DNA from: Catenibacillus sp964565805
GTDB taxonomy: Bacteria > Bacillota > Clostridia > Lachnospirales > Lachnospiraceae
Assembly: GCA_964565805.1 (NCBI GenBank)
Contig: CAZMGH010000006.1
Span: 1 to 64,000, forward strand
Reading direction: 5' to 3'
Length of the DNA: 64,000 nt
Shown: positions 17,344 through 27,400 of the stretch, in pieces
Layout: every line of letters starts with the position of its first letter
Numbering within the stretch: position 1 is the first letter of the stretch
Position numbers and translations under genes: made by a program
Notes under the pieces: generated by a model
Databases searched by the model: none
Seen by the model: the letters and a program-made list of their open reading frames with translations, nothing else
Told to the model about the DNA's origin: nothing

Positions 17344-17895
17344 TCATACTTCGTCGTACATTAGTGTTAAGATCATCTGAGCGGTTTCCACCATATTTGT
17401 TCCGTTGTCCATACTGCACTTTTGGATATACCGGTGGGCATCCTCTTCAGACAAATGATTTCGCTCCATTAAAAGAAACTTAGCGTTACGGATATAATTT
17501 TCCTCCTGCCAGGTTCGCTTTTTCGGTTTTTTCTGATCTCTCTTCCTGCTCCTCTGGAGCTGAGAAAGCATCATAGACACTGTGCTGATCAGGTCTGACA
17601 CCCGCAGCGGCACGGACAGCGCCAGGATCCCGGCATCATTACTCTGGATCATCTCCGGCTTTCCCACAAAAAGAAGCTGAAAATAAGACGGCAGGCTTTC
17701 AGATAATTCCTTGTAATACATATCCGGAAGGCTGTATCCGCTGATAACAATACCAAAGGTATCCTTTCCCGCTTCCAAGAGAGCTGCCGCCCCATTGGGC
17801 ACGCAGACCACATTAGGAAAACCGTGAGAGACGAGAACACTTCGGATCTTTCCGGCGGTTTCCTGCTTTTTCAGCGCTATGATCACAACACTCAT
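17344..17895 (-). CDS. ANTAR-domain RNA-binding antiterminator/response regulator
   Basis: A 183-residue protein with an N-terminal receiver-like domain (about 1-115, degenerate: no clear acidic phospho-site cluster) and a C-terminal ANTAR domain (about 125-180; ENYIRNAKFLLMERNHLSEEDAHRYIQKCSMD). ANTAR domains bind paired hairpins in nascent RNA and prevent terminator formation. The gene follows glnA by 25 bp, an arrangement typical for nitrogen control in Clostridia. Candidate targets in this window are the leaders at 19283-19328, 30967-31006 and 17242-17315. The degenerate receiver suggests control by another ligand or partner rather than by a kinase. Confidence 0.88.
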   Translation of the reverse strand: MSVVIIALKKQETAGKIRSVLVSHGFPNVVCVPNGAAALLEAGKDTFGIVISGYSLPDMYYKELSESLPSYFQLLFVGKPEMIQSNDAGILALSVPLRVSDLISTVSMMLSQLQRSRKRDQKKPKKRTWQEENYIRNAKFLLMERNHLSEEDAHRYIQKCSMDNGTNMVETAQMILTLMYDEV

Positions 17896-17920
17896 GGCGT
17901 CCTCGTCCTCCTTTTTTTAT

Positions 17921-19249
17921 CTACATGCAATACAGGTACCGGTTTATTTCCCAATCAGAGATCTGCTCCATGTAGCTTTCCCATTCCTGCTGCTTTTTCT
18001 CCAGATATTCCTCTACAAAAGCCTCGCCAAGAACGAAATGGACGAGTTCATCTTTCTCCATTTCACCCAGGGCAACACTTAAATTGGCAGGAAGCGATGC
18101 GATACCGGCTTTTTTCTTTTCCTCCCTGGACATTTTACGGACATCCATATTAATATCCCCTGGAGCCGGAAGATTATTTTCAATCCCCTCTAAACCCGCT
18201 GCCAGACACAACGCAAAGAGCAAATAGGGATTTGACGCCCCATCCGGGCTGCGCAGCTCAAGCATCGTTTCTCCCTTTTTATGGTATGCTCTGAGCAACG
18301 CGCCGTTCTGCCGGCAGGACCAGGTAATATCATTCGGCGCCTCAAATCCGGTCGCCAGTCTTTTATAAGAATTAACAAGGGGATTAAAGATCGCGGCCAT
18401 TCCCTTCATATGTTTCATTAATCCTGCAATAAAACTGTAAGCCTCTGCACTGAGTCCTTTAGGATCCGTTGGGTCGCTAAAGGCGTTTTTTCCATCCTTC
18501 ATTAATTTCATATGGATATGGATCCCCGATCCATCCACATTGGCCCTTGGCTTTGGCATAAATGTGGCGTGGAGTCCGTGACGCTTAGCCACCGTCCGGG
18601 CCGCCATCTTAAAGGTCATGATCTCGTCTGCCGTTTCCAGCATATCCGAGTAAAGAAAATCAATCTCATGCTGAGCCGGAGCCAGCTCATGCCTTGAAGA
18701 ATCAATATCATAGCCCAGATCCTCCAGGGTCAGGATAATATCCCGGCGGGCATTTTCTCCCAGATCCAGCGGCGTGGTATCCATATATCCGGCTTTCTCG
18801 TGAGTAATATTGGTAGGCATCCCGTTATCATCTGTATGAAAAAGGAAAAATTCACACTCCGGGCTTACGGAAATGTCATAGCCCATTTCCTTTGCCTTTG
18901 CCATGACATTTTTCAAAATTGTCCTCGGACTGCTCTCACAAATCGTCCCGTCCATGTGATAAATATCACAAATAAACCGGGCTACCTTTCCCTGCTGAGG
19001 CCGCCACGGAAGTACTGTAAATGTGGACAGATCCGGATAAAGATAAAAGTCATTTTCATCAGCCCTTCCAAGACCGTCAATATAATCTCCATTAATCATA
19101 CACTCATTAGCCAGGGCCTTTGACAACCGGCTGACCGGAATCGCTATATTTTTCAAAACACCGAACATATCCGTAAACTGGAGACGGATAAATTCCACGT
19201 CCTCTTCTTCAACCATATGAACAATCTGTTCCTTGGTATAATTCCTCAT
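17921..19249 (-). CDS. glnA: glutamine synthetase, type I
   Basis: A 442-residue GSI-alpha type enzyme making glutamine from glutamate, ammonia and ATP. Visible motifs: beta-Grasp N-terminus (VEFIRLQFTDMFGVLKNI), latch region DGSSRR-like DGTICESSPR, the metal site ECEFFLF, ATP-site HATFMPKPRANVDGSGIHIHMK and NSYKRLATGFEAP. There is no adenylylation-site Tyr motif of the beta type. Start at 19249 (MRNYTK) has AAGGAG. It is preceded by a consensus promoter and a leader terminator, and followed by the ANTAR gene. Confidence 0.96.
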   Translation of the reverse strand: MRNYTKEQIVHMVEEEDVEFIRLQFTDMFGVLKNIAIPVSRLSKALANECMINGDYIDGLGRADENDFYLYPDLSTFTVLPWRPQQGKVARFICDIYHMDGTICESSPRTILKNVMAKAKEMGYDISVSPECEFFLFHTDDNGMPTNITHEKAGYMDTTPLDLGENARRDIILTLEDLGYDIDSSRHELAPAQHEIDFLYSDMLETADEIMTFKMAARTVAKRHGLHATFMPKPRANVDGSGIHIHMKLMKDGKNAFSDPTDPKGLSAEAYSFIAGLMKHMKGMAAIFNPLVNSYKRLATGFEAPNDITWSCRQNGALLRAYHKKGETMLELRSPDGASNPYLLFALCLAAGLEGIENNLPAPGDINMDVRKMSREEKKKAGIASLPANLSVALGEMEKDELVHFVLGEAFVEEYLEKKQQEWESYMEQISDWEINRYLYCM

Positions 19250-19282
19250 ATCACTCTTCTCCTTTACCGCTAAATCCAGTTT

Positions 19283-19328
19283 AAAAAAGGGCGCTCTTAC
19301 CCCAATGACCACCGGTAAGAACGCCTTT
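19283..19328 (-). promoter_or_regulatory. attenuator in the glnA leader with an ANTAR-like hexaloop hairpin
   Basis: In the glnA 5' leader (minus strand) AAAGGCGTTCTTACC pairs with GGTAAGAGCGCCCTTT followed by six T, a strong intrinsic terminator 34 bp before the start codon. Its 5' arm can instead pair upstream: AAGAAC-AAAGGC-GTTCTT (19316-19333) makes a hairpin with a six-base loop carrying A1 and G4, the ANTAR recognition pattern. The two structures are mutually exclusive. A second upstream hairpin, usual for ANTAR targets, is not evident. Confidence 0.7.
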
Positions 19329-19358
19329 GTTCTTTTGCTATTGCTCTTTATTTTTCGT

Positions 19359-19387
19359 ATTATAGCAATCTATGCTCTCAATGTCAA
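19359..19387 (-). promoter_or_regulatory. consensus promoter of glnA
   Basis: TTGACA (19382-19387), 17-bp spacer, TATAAT (19359-19364): a perfect sigma-A promoter. The strength is consistent with regulation after initiation, by the attenuator that follows. Confidence 0.85.
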
Positions 19388-19479
19388 GTTTTCGTTGAAA
19401 TTTTATCACGACATTACTGCCGGAACTCCCCACAGCAGCCAGAGCACCTACCCCTATCTTCATTCCGGTTAATTGAGGT

Positions 19480-20334
19480 TTACAAAGAATATTTATTAGG
19501 ATTTAAAAGCCTGATTTTTTCAATCACAAAATCGATCATAGGGTCTTTAAGACTAAATAGCAGTCCCACTCCATTATCCTTATGCGCGCCCTCAGCAATC
19601 GTTTGCTCAGCGGCGCGATACATCGCCCGAAAATACTCGGTTGCTATATTAAATTTGCTCATTCCCAAATTAACGGCTTCCTGGATTTGATCTTCCGGTA
19701 TATCTGAGCATCCATGCAAAACCAAAGGAATACCTACCTTCCCGCGAATCTCCTTAATACGGTCAAAATCTAAATTCGGTGTCTTAACATAAGGCCCATG
19801 GGCATTTCCAACGGCAATCGCCAATGACCCGCAGCCAGTACGTTTTACAAATTCCACTGCCTGATCTACATTTGTATAATGATCGGAATTTACAATATCA
19901 TCCTCCTTCGATCCGTTTCCTACATGCCCCAGCTCAGCTTCTACGTCCACATTAAATACGTTGGCTGCCCGCACAATAGCTGAGGTAAGTTCCACATTTT
20001 CTTCAAAAGGCAACGCTGAACCATCAACCATAACGGATGGAAATCCGGCTTTAATGCCTCCCATAGCGATTTCATAGCTGGCTGAGTGATCTAAATGTAC
20101 CGCCACAGGGACAGAGGCCTTCTTTGCCATATCTACTGCGGCAAAAGCAATATACGCAGGATCAATATATTTGTCAAATCCCGGAAAAAACTGTACGATA
20201 ATAGGGACACGCTCACTTTCCGCAGCTTCAATAATATAACGCACAGTTTCCACATTAATCACATTAACCGCAGCAACACCGTAATGATGTTCTGTTGCAT
20301 GTTTAAGTAAATCATTAACTTTTACAAGCGCCAT
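19480..20334 (-). CDS. class II ketose-bisphosphate aldolase family protein
   Basis: A 284-residue zinc-dependent aldolase of the fructose/tagatose-bisphosphate aldolase family. Motifs: VAVHLDHSASYE (His zinc ligand and catalytic Asp), VEAELGHVGNG (Glu ligand), AIAVGNAHG and LVLHGCSDIPE (later His ligands). It is the last gene of a kinase-isomerase-aldolase cluster and would split a ketose 1-phosphate or bisphosphate to DHAP plus an aldehyde. The true substrate is unknown; the sequence is not clearly the glycolytic enzyme. Confidence 0.85.
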   Translation of the reverse strand: MALVKVNDLLKHATEHHYGVAAVNVINVETVRYIIEAAESERVPIIVQFFPGFDKYIDPAYIAFAAVDMAKKASVPVAVHLDHSASYEIAMGGIKAGFPSVMVDGSALPFEENVELTSAIVRAANVFNVDVEAELGHVGNGSKEDDIVNSDHYTNVDQAVEFVKRTGCGSLAIAVGNAHGPYVKTPNLDFDRIKEIRGKVGIPLVLHGCSDIPEDQIQEAVNLGMSKFNIATEYFRAMYRAAEQTIAEGAHKDNGVGLLFSLKDPMIDFVIEKIRLLNPNKYSL

Positions 20335-20356
20335 GATCCATCCCTCCTAAATCGGT

Positions 20357-21745
20357 TTAAAGGCTAAAAATCCCCTGTTCATGAGCATTATCAAATTCAA
20401 TATCCAGGTAACGGGCTACTTCCCGCAGTACTGGAAGATAATTTCCATAAGTTACCCCCAGATGATGAATATATGGTCCAAACATAAGCTTTTCTTCCCA
20501 GCGCTTCCAGTGATCGACTTCCATCCACACATATGTTCCTGTAGTTTCAGGCCCTGTAGTCGTTTTTGCTTCGCCTGCAAACATAACATATTTACCATCA
20601 ACATCATCAAAACGGCACACGGTAAGATTTCCCTGCTTTAACTCAAAAGATTCCTGTCCATGAATCATCGCAGCCTCACTTTCCTCGCTTTTAAGTGAAT
20701 ATGGAAACGGACCGCAATGCCACAATAATTCCCCATTATCATTTTCGGGATGACGGATGGTAAGATCCGCCAGAAATTCTGAAGATTTATATAAATTGCA
20801 GGCTCTTAATATAGCAAGACTAATCGCTCCGTTTACATCCGTCTCACAAGCCAAAGGCATTCCCTCGTCAGCAAGTTCTCCTAAAATCGTACATGGACAA
20901 GTTCCCAAAATTGCCGGAAAAGCAGACCAACATTCAAAAGCCCCTACCGAACAGTCCGCTTCTTTCATCATTTCTTCCACAGCAATCTTCGTAGCGGCAA
21001 TTTTCTTAAAATCATCCTCCGGCGCTTCTTTTCCATTAAATCTTCTTTTCAAATCATCCACATAATCAAACAGGGCTTTGGAATTTTCATCCATGAGCGC
21101 CATAGCTTTTCGCCCGATCATTGCCGGAGAAATTGGAACCGTAACGATCCCGATCTTTTTAATAAGGTCTGCCTCATTGGTCATGACACTCATAAATGGA
21201 ACTGGCCGTTCTCCTATTTTAGCAATCCTTAAGGTACGCAGATCACGTAAAACAGCGCTCACCCGCACAAAGCGCTCAAAGCCCTGACGAAATTCCTCAC
21301 TGTTTGTATCCACATTAAAAATATAACTATATTTTACACCATATCTTCGCATTACTTTTGTGGCGGCAAACATCCCGCACTGAGTATCTCTTCCTCTTTT
21401 TTCAAAAGTATTTGGTTTTTCATCCCTGGACCCCCACACTAACGTGGGCAGCTTAAACGCAGCCGCAATCCGCGCTGCCACCTGCTCCTCACCAAAATCG
21501 CAAAATGGTATAAATAAAGCCTCTATATTTTCACTTCGGAATTTAGCTACAATTTTTCCAATGTCTTCCTCTTTGTAGGCAATCCCATTCGTGCAAATAT
21601 CATCAATATCAATCAGGCGGACCACATTGGGACAAATCGTTTGAATGATTGACATAAAACGATCCTTCTGTCGTTTTGCCTCTTCCATGCTTAAAAAGCT
21701 CCGTTTCGTAGGCGCAACCCCTACGACAACAGATTTTTTATACAT
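20357..21745 (-). CDS. L-fucose/L-arabinose isomerase-like sugar isomerase
   Basis: A 462-residue protein resembling the FucI/AraA superfamily. The conserved C-terminal core is seen as FECWSAFPAILGTCPCTILGEL with CETDVNGAISLAIL (metal-binding Glu/Asp region) and LLWHCGPFPYS. N-terminal Rossmann-like domains fill the first 300 residues. It begins 8 bases inside the end of the broken PfkB gene, behind AAGGGGGATAG. Expected role: aldose-ketose isomerisation in the same pathway as the adjacent aldolase. The exact sugar is not determinable. Confidence 0.75.
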   Translation of the reverse strand: MYKKSVVVGVAPTKRSFLSMEEAKRQKDRFMSIIQTICPNVVRLIDIDDICTNGIAYKEEDIGKIVAKFRSENIEALFIPFCDFGEEQVAARIAAAFKLPTLVWGSRDEKPNTFEKRGRDTQCGMFAATKVMRRYGVKYSYIFNVDTNSEEFRQGFERFVRVSAVLRDLRTLRIAKIGERPVPFMSVMTNEADLIKKIGIVTVPISPAMIGRKAMALMDENSKALFDYVDDLKRRFNGKEAPEDDFKKIAATKIAVEEMMKEADCSVGAFECWSAFPAILGTCPCTILGELADEGMPLACETDVNGAISLAILRACNLYKSSEFLADLTIRHPENDNGELLWHCGPFPYSLKSEESEAAMIHGQESFELKQGNLTVCRFDDVDGKYVMFAGEAKTTTGPETTGTYVWMEVDHWKRWEEKLMFGPYIHHLGVTYGNYLPVLREVARYLDIEFDNAHEQGIFSL

Positions 21746-22578
21746 AATCTATCCCCCTTCTGTAATACTCAACTCTCTTATCAATTTCGATATAGTCAAT
21801 ATTTCCGCTGTTCATAAATTCCAACACCGTATCCATATTCCCAATTCCAGCCCGGCCGCCGATACGCGTACACTTGATTGCTGAAACCGCGCTGGCGAAT
21901 CGTGAAATAAACTCGACACTCCAGTTATCTTGTAGAAGACCGGCTAAAAACGCCCCATGAAAATCATCTCCCGCGCCTACGGTATCGACAACTTCAACGG
22001 AATACGCCGGAATTTTAAAATACCCTTCAGAACTCATACCAACGGCTCCCCGTTCTCCAAATGTAAATACAACGATCTCAGGCCCAAGCTCCATGATTTT
22101 ATAGCAATTTTCTTTATAATTTTCATTATCAAACAGACCTTTATAGACAAACTCTGAAGCAACAAATATGTCTATATCAGGAATAAAGTCTTTTAAATTC
22201 TCAGAGAAAATATCTGCGTCAATGAAAATTTTAGCTCCGGATTTTTTTGCAATAGCCGCCGCCTTCTTCGAAATTTCATCCACTTCTGCCATAAAAAAAT
22301 ATTTTGTGTTTCCCAATTCATCTTCTGGTATTTCTTCAGGTATCAGTTTTCTTACAGTCCCAGGATAAAAAACTATACTTCTTCCCATCGTCTCCCACGG
22401 CCCCAAAAATCGAGCATCGGGCGCCAAGCCTGGCTGCTGCTACCAACCCTGAAGAAACTTTTCCACCTCCCTGCCAACTTAAATCATTAATACGTGTTCC
22501 CTCATTAGGCTGCGGAAGTTTGTCCACATTAACATTTAAGTCTACACATGGATAATCCACCCCAACAATATCAAACAT
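21738..22578 (-). pseudogene. PfkB-family sugar kinase broken by an internal frameshifting deletion
   Basis: The N-terminal part (from 22578, behind AGGAGGAGG) reads MFDIVGVDYPCVDLN, GGGKVSSGLVAAARLG and GAVGDDGKKY, a normal PfkB start, and then runs out of frame to a stop at 22336. The C-terminal part continues in another frame from SIVFYPGTVRKL (about 22390) through the catalytic DTVGAGDDFHGAFLAGLL to the stop at 21738. The roughly 45 residues normally lying between GDDG and the GRSIV-type strand are missing. So a deletion of about 140 bp, not a multiple of three, has inactivated the gene unless the base calls are wrong. Confidence 0.8.
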
Positions 22579-22759
22579 GATCCCTCCTCCTAACTTTCTT
22601 GCCTAATTTTTTATAATAAGTTTATATGTAGTATGCTCTTCATGTCTTAGTTTGTAAATAAAATTGATTAACTAAAATCACGGTGTCTTTTTGTTACTAT
22701 TGACCATAAAAACTTTTAAACAGCTACCGTTGGCATAAAAATATCTTTCCATAAAAATA

Positions 22760-22822
22760 AAGAGACAATTCCGAAAAATCTAAGGCTTTAAAAGCCCTGT
22801 TGTTTCTGCTGAATTGTCTCTT
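22760..22822 (-). terminator. nested hairpin terminator after gltD
   Basis: Outer arms AAGAGACAATTC (22760-22771) and GAATTGTCTCTT (22811-22822) are perfectly complementary over 12 bp. Inside, GGGCTTTTAAAGCC is followed by TTAGATTTTT on the minus strand. T-rich sequence follows the outer arm too. Placed to end the gltB-gltD transcript. Confidence 0.75.
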
Positions 22823-22864
22823 CATTTTAAGTTTACTTTACTATTTGCTATACTGTTATCATCT

Positions 22865-24400
22865 TTAAAGGTTCGTATACCCCATCAGTGATTCATCCAC
22901 TGCCCGGGCAGCTTCCCGGCCTTCGTGGATGGCCCACACAACAAGGGATTGGCCCCGGCGCGCGTCGCCGGCGGCAAAAACACGGTCTGTGGAGGTTTTG
23001 TAGTCTGTGTCATTGGCCTGGATGTTGCTGCGTCCATCGGTCGCTGTTTTAAAGGCATCCGCCACATATTTCTGAGCGCCTAAAAATCCTGCGGCGATAA
23101 GAACAAGCTGAACATCCATGATCTTTTCTGAGCCCTCTATAGGAACCATCATCGTCCGTCCGGTTTTTTCATCCTTTTGAGGCGTCAGGCTGACAATCTT
23201 CGCCTTGCATACATTGCCCTTATCATCCTTAATAAACTCGGAAACCGTGGTCTGATAGACTCTGGGGTCTTTCCCAAAGACTGCGGCCGCCTCTTCCTGG
23301 CCATAATCGGTCTTTAACACTCTGGGCCACTCCGGCCAGGGATTAGAAGCTGCTCTTTCCATTGGCGGCATAGGCATCATTTCCAGCTGGATCACGGATT
23401 TCGCTCCAAGGCGCACCGCAGTTCCCACACAGTCATTTCCTGTGTCGCCGCCGCCGATAACAAGGACATTTTTCCCTTTTACAAAACTGCAAAGACTGTC
23501 CTTTTTGTCCGGCACCATGTAGGTCTTACGGCTGTCCTCATCGCCCAGGCTGCCCGATTTTGCCGGTATGAGAGCTTTTGTGACAGCGCCAAGGAAATCT
23601 ACAGCAAAGTATATATTGTTCGCGTCCCGTCCGGGAACATTAATATCTCTTGGGTTGGACGCGCCGCAGGCCAGGATCACCCGGTCGTATTCCTTTAAGA
23701 TCTGGGCTGCTTTTATGTCCTTGCCTACATCCACACCAGTCTTAAACTCAACGCCTTCCTCTTCCATGAGCGCCGCGCGCCGGTCAATAACCCATTTTTC
23801 CAGCTTCATATTCGGGATGCCATAGCGCAAAAGTCCGCCGATCTTATCACTGCGCTCAAATACAGTCACCTGATGGCCCCGCCGGTTCAGCATCATCGCC
23901 GCGGCAAGACCGGAAGGGCCGCTTCCGATCACGGCCACTTTCTTTCCTGTGCGCACCTGAGGCGGGCAGGCCTTTACCCAGCCGGAGGAAAATGCCCGTT
24001 CTATAATGGATTTCTCGTTTTCCTTTGTCGCTACCGGGTCCCCATGAAGGCCGCAGGTACATGCGGCCTCGCACAGCGCCGGGCAGACCCGTCCGGTAAA
24101 TTCCGGAAAACAATGGGTCTTTCTGAGGCGCTTATAGGCCTGCTCCCAGTTGCCTGTGTATACCAGATCATTGGTTTCAGGAACAAGGTTGTGGAGCGGG
24201 CAGCCGGAGGTCATGCCTCCCACAAAGCCGCCGTACTGACAAAATGGCACGCCGCACTCCATACACCGGGCCCCCTGGCGGCTCTGTTCCTGAGTGGAAA
24301 GGGGGGTCTTAAATTCATTAAAATGCCTGATCCTTGTAAGCGGAGCCTCAGACGTGGCATCCTTGCGTTCATATTCTAAAAAACCTGTTGATTTACCCAT
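22865..24400 (-). CDS. gltD: glutamate synthase, NADPH, small subunit
   Basis: A 511-residue flavoprotein that passes electrons from NAD(P)H to the large subunit. The N-terminal iron-sulfur part has Cys clusters CMECGVPFCQYG, CPLHN and CPALCEAACTCG. The FAD site GSGPSGLAAAMMLNRRGHQVTVFE and the NAD(P) site VIGGGDTGNDCVGTAVRLGAKSV are both clear, and a third dinucleotide motif VFAAGDARRGQSLV is near the end. It follows gltB by 17 bp. Confidence 0.97.
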   Translation of the reverse strand: MGKSTGFLEYERKDATSEAPLTRIRHFNEFKTPLSTQEQSRQGARCMECGVPFCQYGGFVGGMTSGCPLHNLVPETNDLVYTGNWEQAYKRLRKTHCFPEFTGRVCPALCEAACTCGLHGDPVATKENEKSIIERAFSSGWVKACPPQVRTGKKVAVIGSGPSGLAAAMMLNRRGHQVTVFERSDKIGGLLRYGIPNMKLEKWVIDRRAALMEEEGVEFKTGVDVGKDIKAAQILKEYDRVILACGASNPRDINVPGRDANNIYFAVDFLGAVTKALIPAKSGSLGDEDSRKTYMVPDKKDSLCSFVKGKNVLVIGGGDTGNDCVGTAVRLGAKSVIQLEMMPMPPMERAASNPWPEWPRVLKTDYGQEEAAAVFGKDPRVYQTTVSEFIKDDKGNVCKAKIVSLTPQKDEKTGRTMMVPIEGSEKIMDVQLVLIAAGFLGAQKYVADAFKTATDGRSNIQANDTDYKTSTDRVFAAGDARRGQSLVVWAIHEGREAARAVDESLMGYTNL

Positions 24401-24417
24401 GTCCGTTCACCTCCTGC

Positions 24418-27400
24418 TTATTTAAGAAAGCTTTCATAAAAAGCTTCCATCTGTGCCTGCTGGGTACTCATTCCCTTTTCCTCAAGCTTTGCGCTTAAGG
24501 CGATCATGCGTTTAAAGTCATTAGGAATGATCTTCTTAAACTTGGGAAGGTATCCTTCAAAATTCTCCAGGATCTCGCTGCCTCGCTTGGAGCCGGTAGC
24601 GTTCACATGCTCGCGGATCATTTCCCGAAGCTCCTGTATATCGTATTTATTTTCCACTTTTTCAATGGAAATCATGGCTTTATTTAAGTTTCTGTAAAGA
24701 TGATTATTTTCATCCAGCACATAAGCAATACCGCCGCTCATACCTGCCGCAAAGTTTTTCCCGGTTTTTCCAAGAACCACGACCCGGCCGCCGGTCATAT
24801 ATTCACAGCCGTGTTCGCCGACGCCTTCCACAACAGCCCAGGCGCCGGAATTTCTTACCGCGAAACGTTCCCCAGCCACGCCGTTAATAAATACCTTGCC
24901 GGAGGTTGCTCCATAAAGAGCCACATTTCCCACGATAATATTGTCCTCAGCCACATACCCCGCGTCCTTTGGCGGGAACAGGATCAGCTTGCCGCCGGAT
25001 AAGCCTTTGCCAAAATAATCGTTCGTATCTCCGCAAAGCTCCAGGGTAAGACCGGAAGGGATAAATGCGCCAAAGCTCTGGCCTCCGGCCCCTTTACAGT
25101 GAATGGTCAGTGTGTCCTCCGGCAGGCCTTCTTTATGCTCTCTGGTGATCTGAGCGCCAAGAAGGGTGCCAAAGGTACGGTCCGTATTGCTCACATTGAC
25201 AGACAGCTCTGCCTTTTTCCCTGTATCCAGAGCGTTTTTAAGGCGCTTTAACAGAACTTTTTCATCCAGAGTCTTTTCCAGCTGGAAATCATAAACCTTA
25301 GATGGGTTAAAGATCACGTTCTGTCCATCTCCAAGGATCGCTCTAAGGTCAATCTTTGCCGCTGCCGCAGACTGGCAGTTTTCCTTAACCTTAAGCATAT
25401 CGCTGCGGCCAACCATTTCGTCCAACGTACGGAAGCCGAGACGGGCCATATATTCCCGCAGTTCCTGAGCCACAAAACGCATAAAGTTTTCCACATACTC
25501 GGGTTTTCCGGCAAAGCGTTTCCGAAGTTCCGGATTCTGAGTGGCAATACCGACAGGGCAGGTATCCAGATTACATACCCGCATCATGACGCAGCCCATA
25601 GTTACCAGGGGCGCTGTGGCAAAGCCAAATTCCTCAGCTCCAAGAAGGGCTGCTACAGCCACATCCCGGCCAGTCATCAGCTTGCCATCGGTTTCGATGC
25701 GTACCCGCTCTCTTAACCCGTTCTGGATCAGCGTCTGATGAGTTTCCGCAAGCCCCAGCTCCCAAGGCAGACCTGCATCGTGGATCGAGCTTTCCGGCGC
25801 CGCGCCGGTGCCGCCGTCATAGCCGGAGATCAGGACGACCTGGGCGCCGGCCTTTGCCACACCGGCAGCGACAGTGCCTACACCGGCCTCAGATACAAGC
25901 TTTACAGAAATCCGGGCATATTTATTGGCATTTTTTAAGTCATAGATCAGCTGGGCCAGATCCTCAATGGAATAAATATCATGGTGAGGCGGCGGAGAGA
26001 TCAGACTTACGCCGGGGGTCGAGTGACGGGTCTTGGCAATCCACGGATAAACCTTTTTCGCCGGCAAATGTCCGCCCTCGCCGGGCTTTGCCCCCTGAGC
26101 CATTTTAATCTGGATCTCTCTGGCGCTGACAAGGTAACGGCTGGTTACGCCGAAACGGCCGGAGGCCACCTGTTTAATGGCAGAGCACCGGTCCACATCG
26201 CTTCCCGCAGAGTCCAGACGCTCATCGCTTTCCCCGCCTTCACCGGTATTTGACATGCCGTGGAGATGGTTCATGGCAATGGCCAAGGTTTCATGAGCCT
26301 CCTGGGAAATGGAACCGTAGGACATGGCTCCGGTTTTAAACCGCTTTACGATCTCGTCAACACTTTCTACGTCATCCAGAGGAATCCCCTGGGAAGGATA
26401 ATCAAATTCCATCAGGCTGCGCAGATACCCGTTGCGCTCTGTATCTGCCATGGCGCTGTATTTTTTAAACAGGTCATAGCTGCCCTCTCTTGTGGACTGC
26501 TGGAGGAGATGGATGGTTTCCGGGTTATACCGGTGCTCCTCTCCGCCGCTGCGCATTTTGTGCCATCCCATACTGTCTAAAGTCAGATCTGTCCCCAGGC
26601 CAAGTGGGTCAAAAGCCTTGGAATGACGGTCATCGGTTTCTTTTGCAATATCTTCCAGAGTAATACCGCCAACACGGCTGACTGTGCCTGCAAAGTAGGT
26701 ATCAATCACCTTCGGAGAAATACCTATGGCCTCAAAGATCTTAGATCCCTGATAGGACTGGATGGTGGAAATACCCATTTTGGAAGCAATCTTTATAATA
26801 CCATGTAAAATCGCTGAATTATAGTCCGCCTCGGCCGCATAGTAATCCTTGTCCAGAAGCTTTTCGTCAATCAGTTCATGGATGGTCTCCAAAGCCAGGT
26901 AAGGATTCACAGCCGTTGCCCCGTAGCCTAAAAGCGCGGCAAAATGATGAACCTCTCTTGGCTCGCCAGACTCCAGGATCAAAGACATGGAGGTCTGCTT
27001 CTTTGTAACAACCAGATGCTGATGCACAGCAGACACTGCCAGCAACGAAGGCATGGGCACATGATTTTCATCAACGCCCCGGTCAGAAAGCACCAGGATA
27101 TTCGCTCCGTCCGCATAGGCCTTGTCTACTTCCACATACAGACGGTCAATGGCACGCTTTAAATTCGCGCTTTTATAATAGGTAATCGGCACGACAGCAA
27201 CCTTAAAGCCGTCGGCCTTCATATTTTTTAGCTTTAACATATCCGTATTTGTCAGGATAGGATTATTGATCTTAAGGACCTGACAGTTTTCCGGCCGCTG
27301 CTCTAAAAGATTGCCCTTCTTGCCCACGTACACGGAAGTACTTGTAACAATCTCCTCACGAATGGCGTCAATAGGAGGATTCGTTACCTGGGCAAAAAGT

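Noticed and set aside
19339..19463. Minus-strand frame of about 40 codons (MKIGVGALAAVGSSG) between the aldolase gene and glnA
   Set aside because: No ribosome site, no recognisable family, and it runs through the glnA promoter; at most a decayed fragment.
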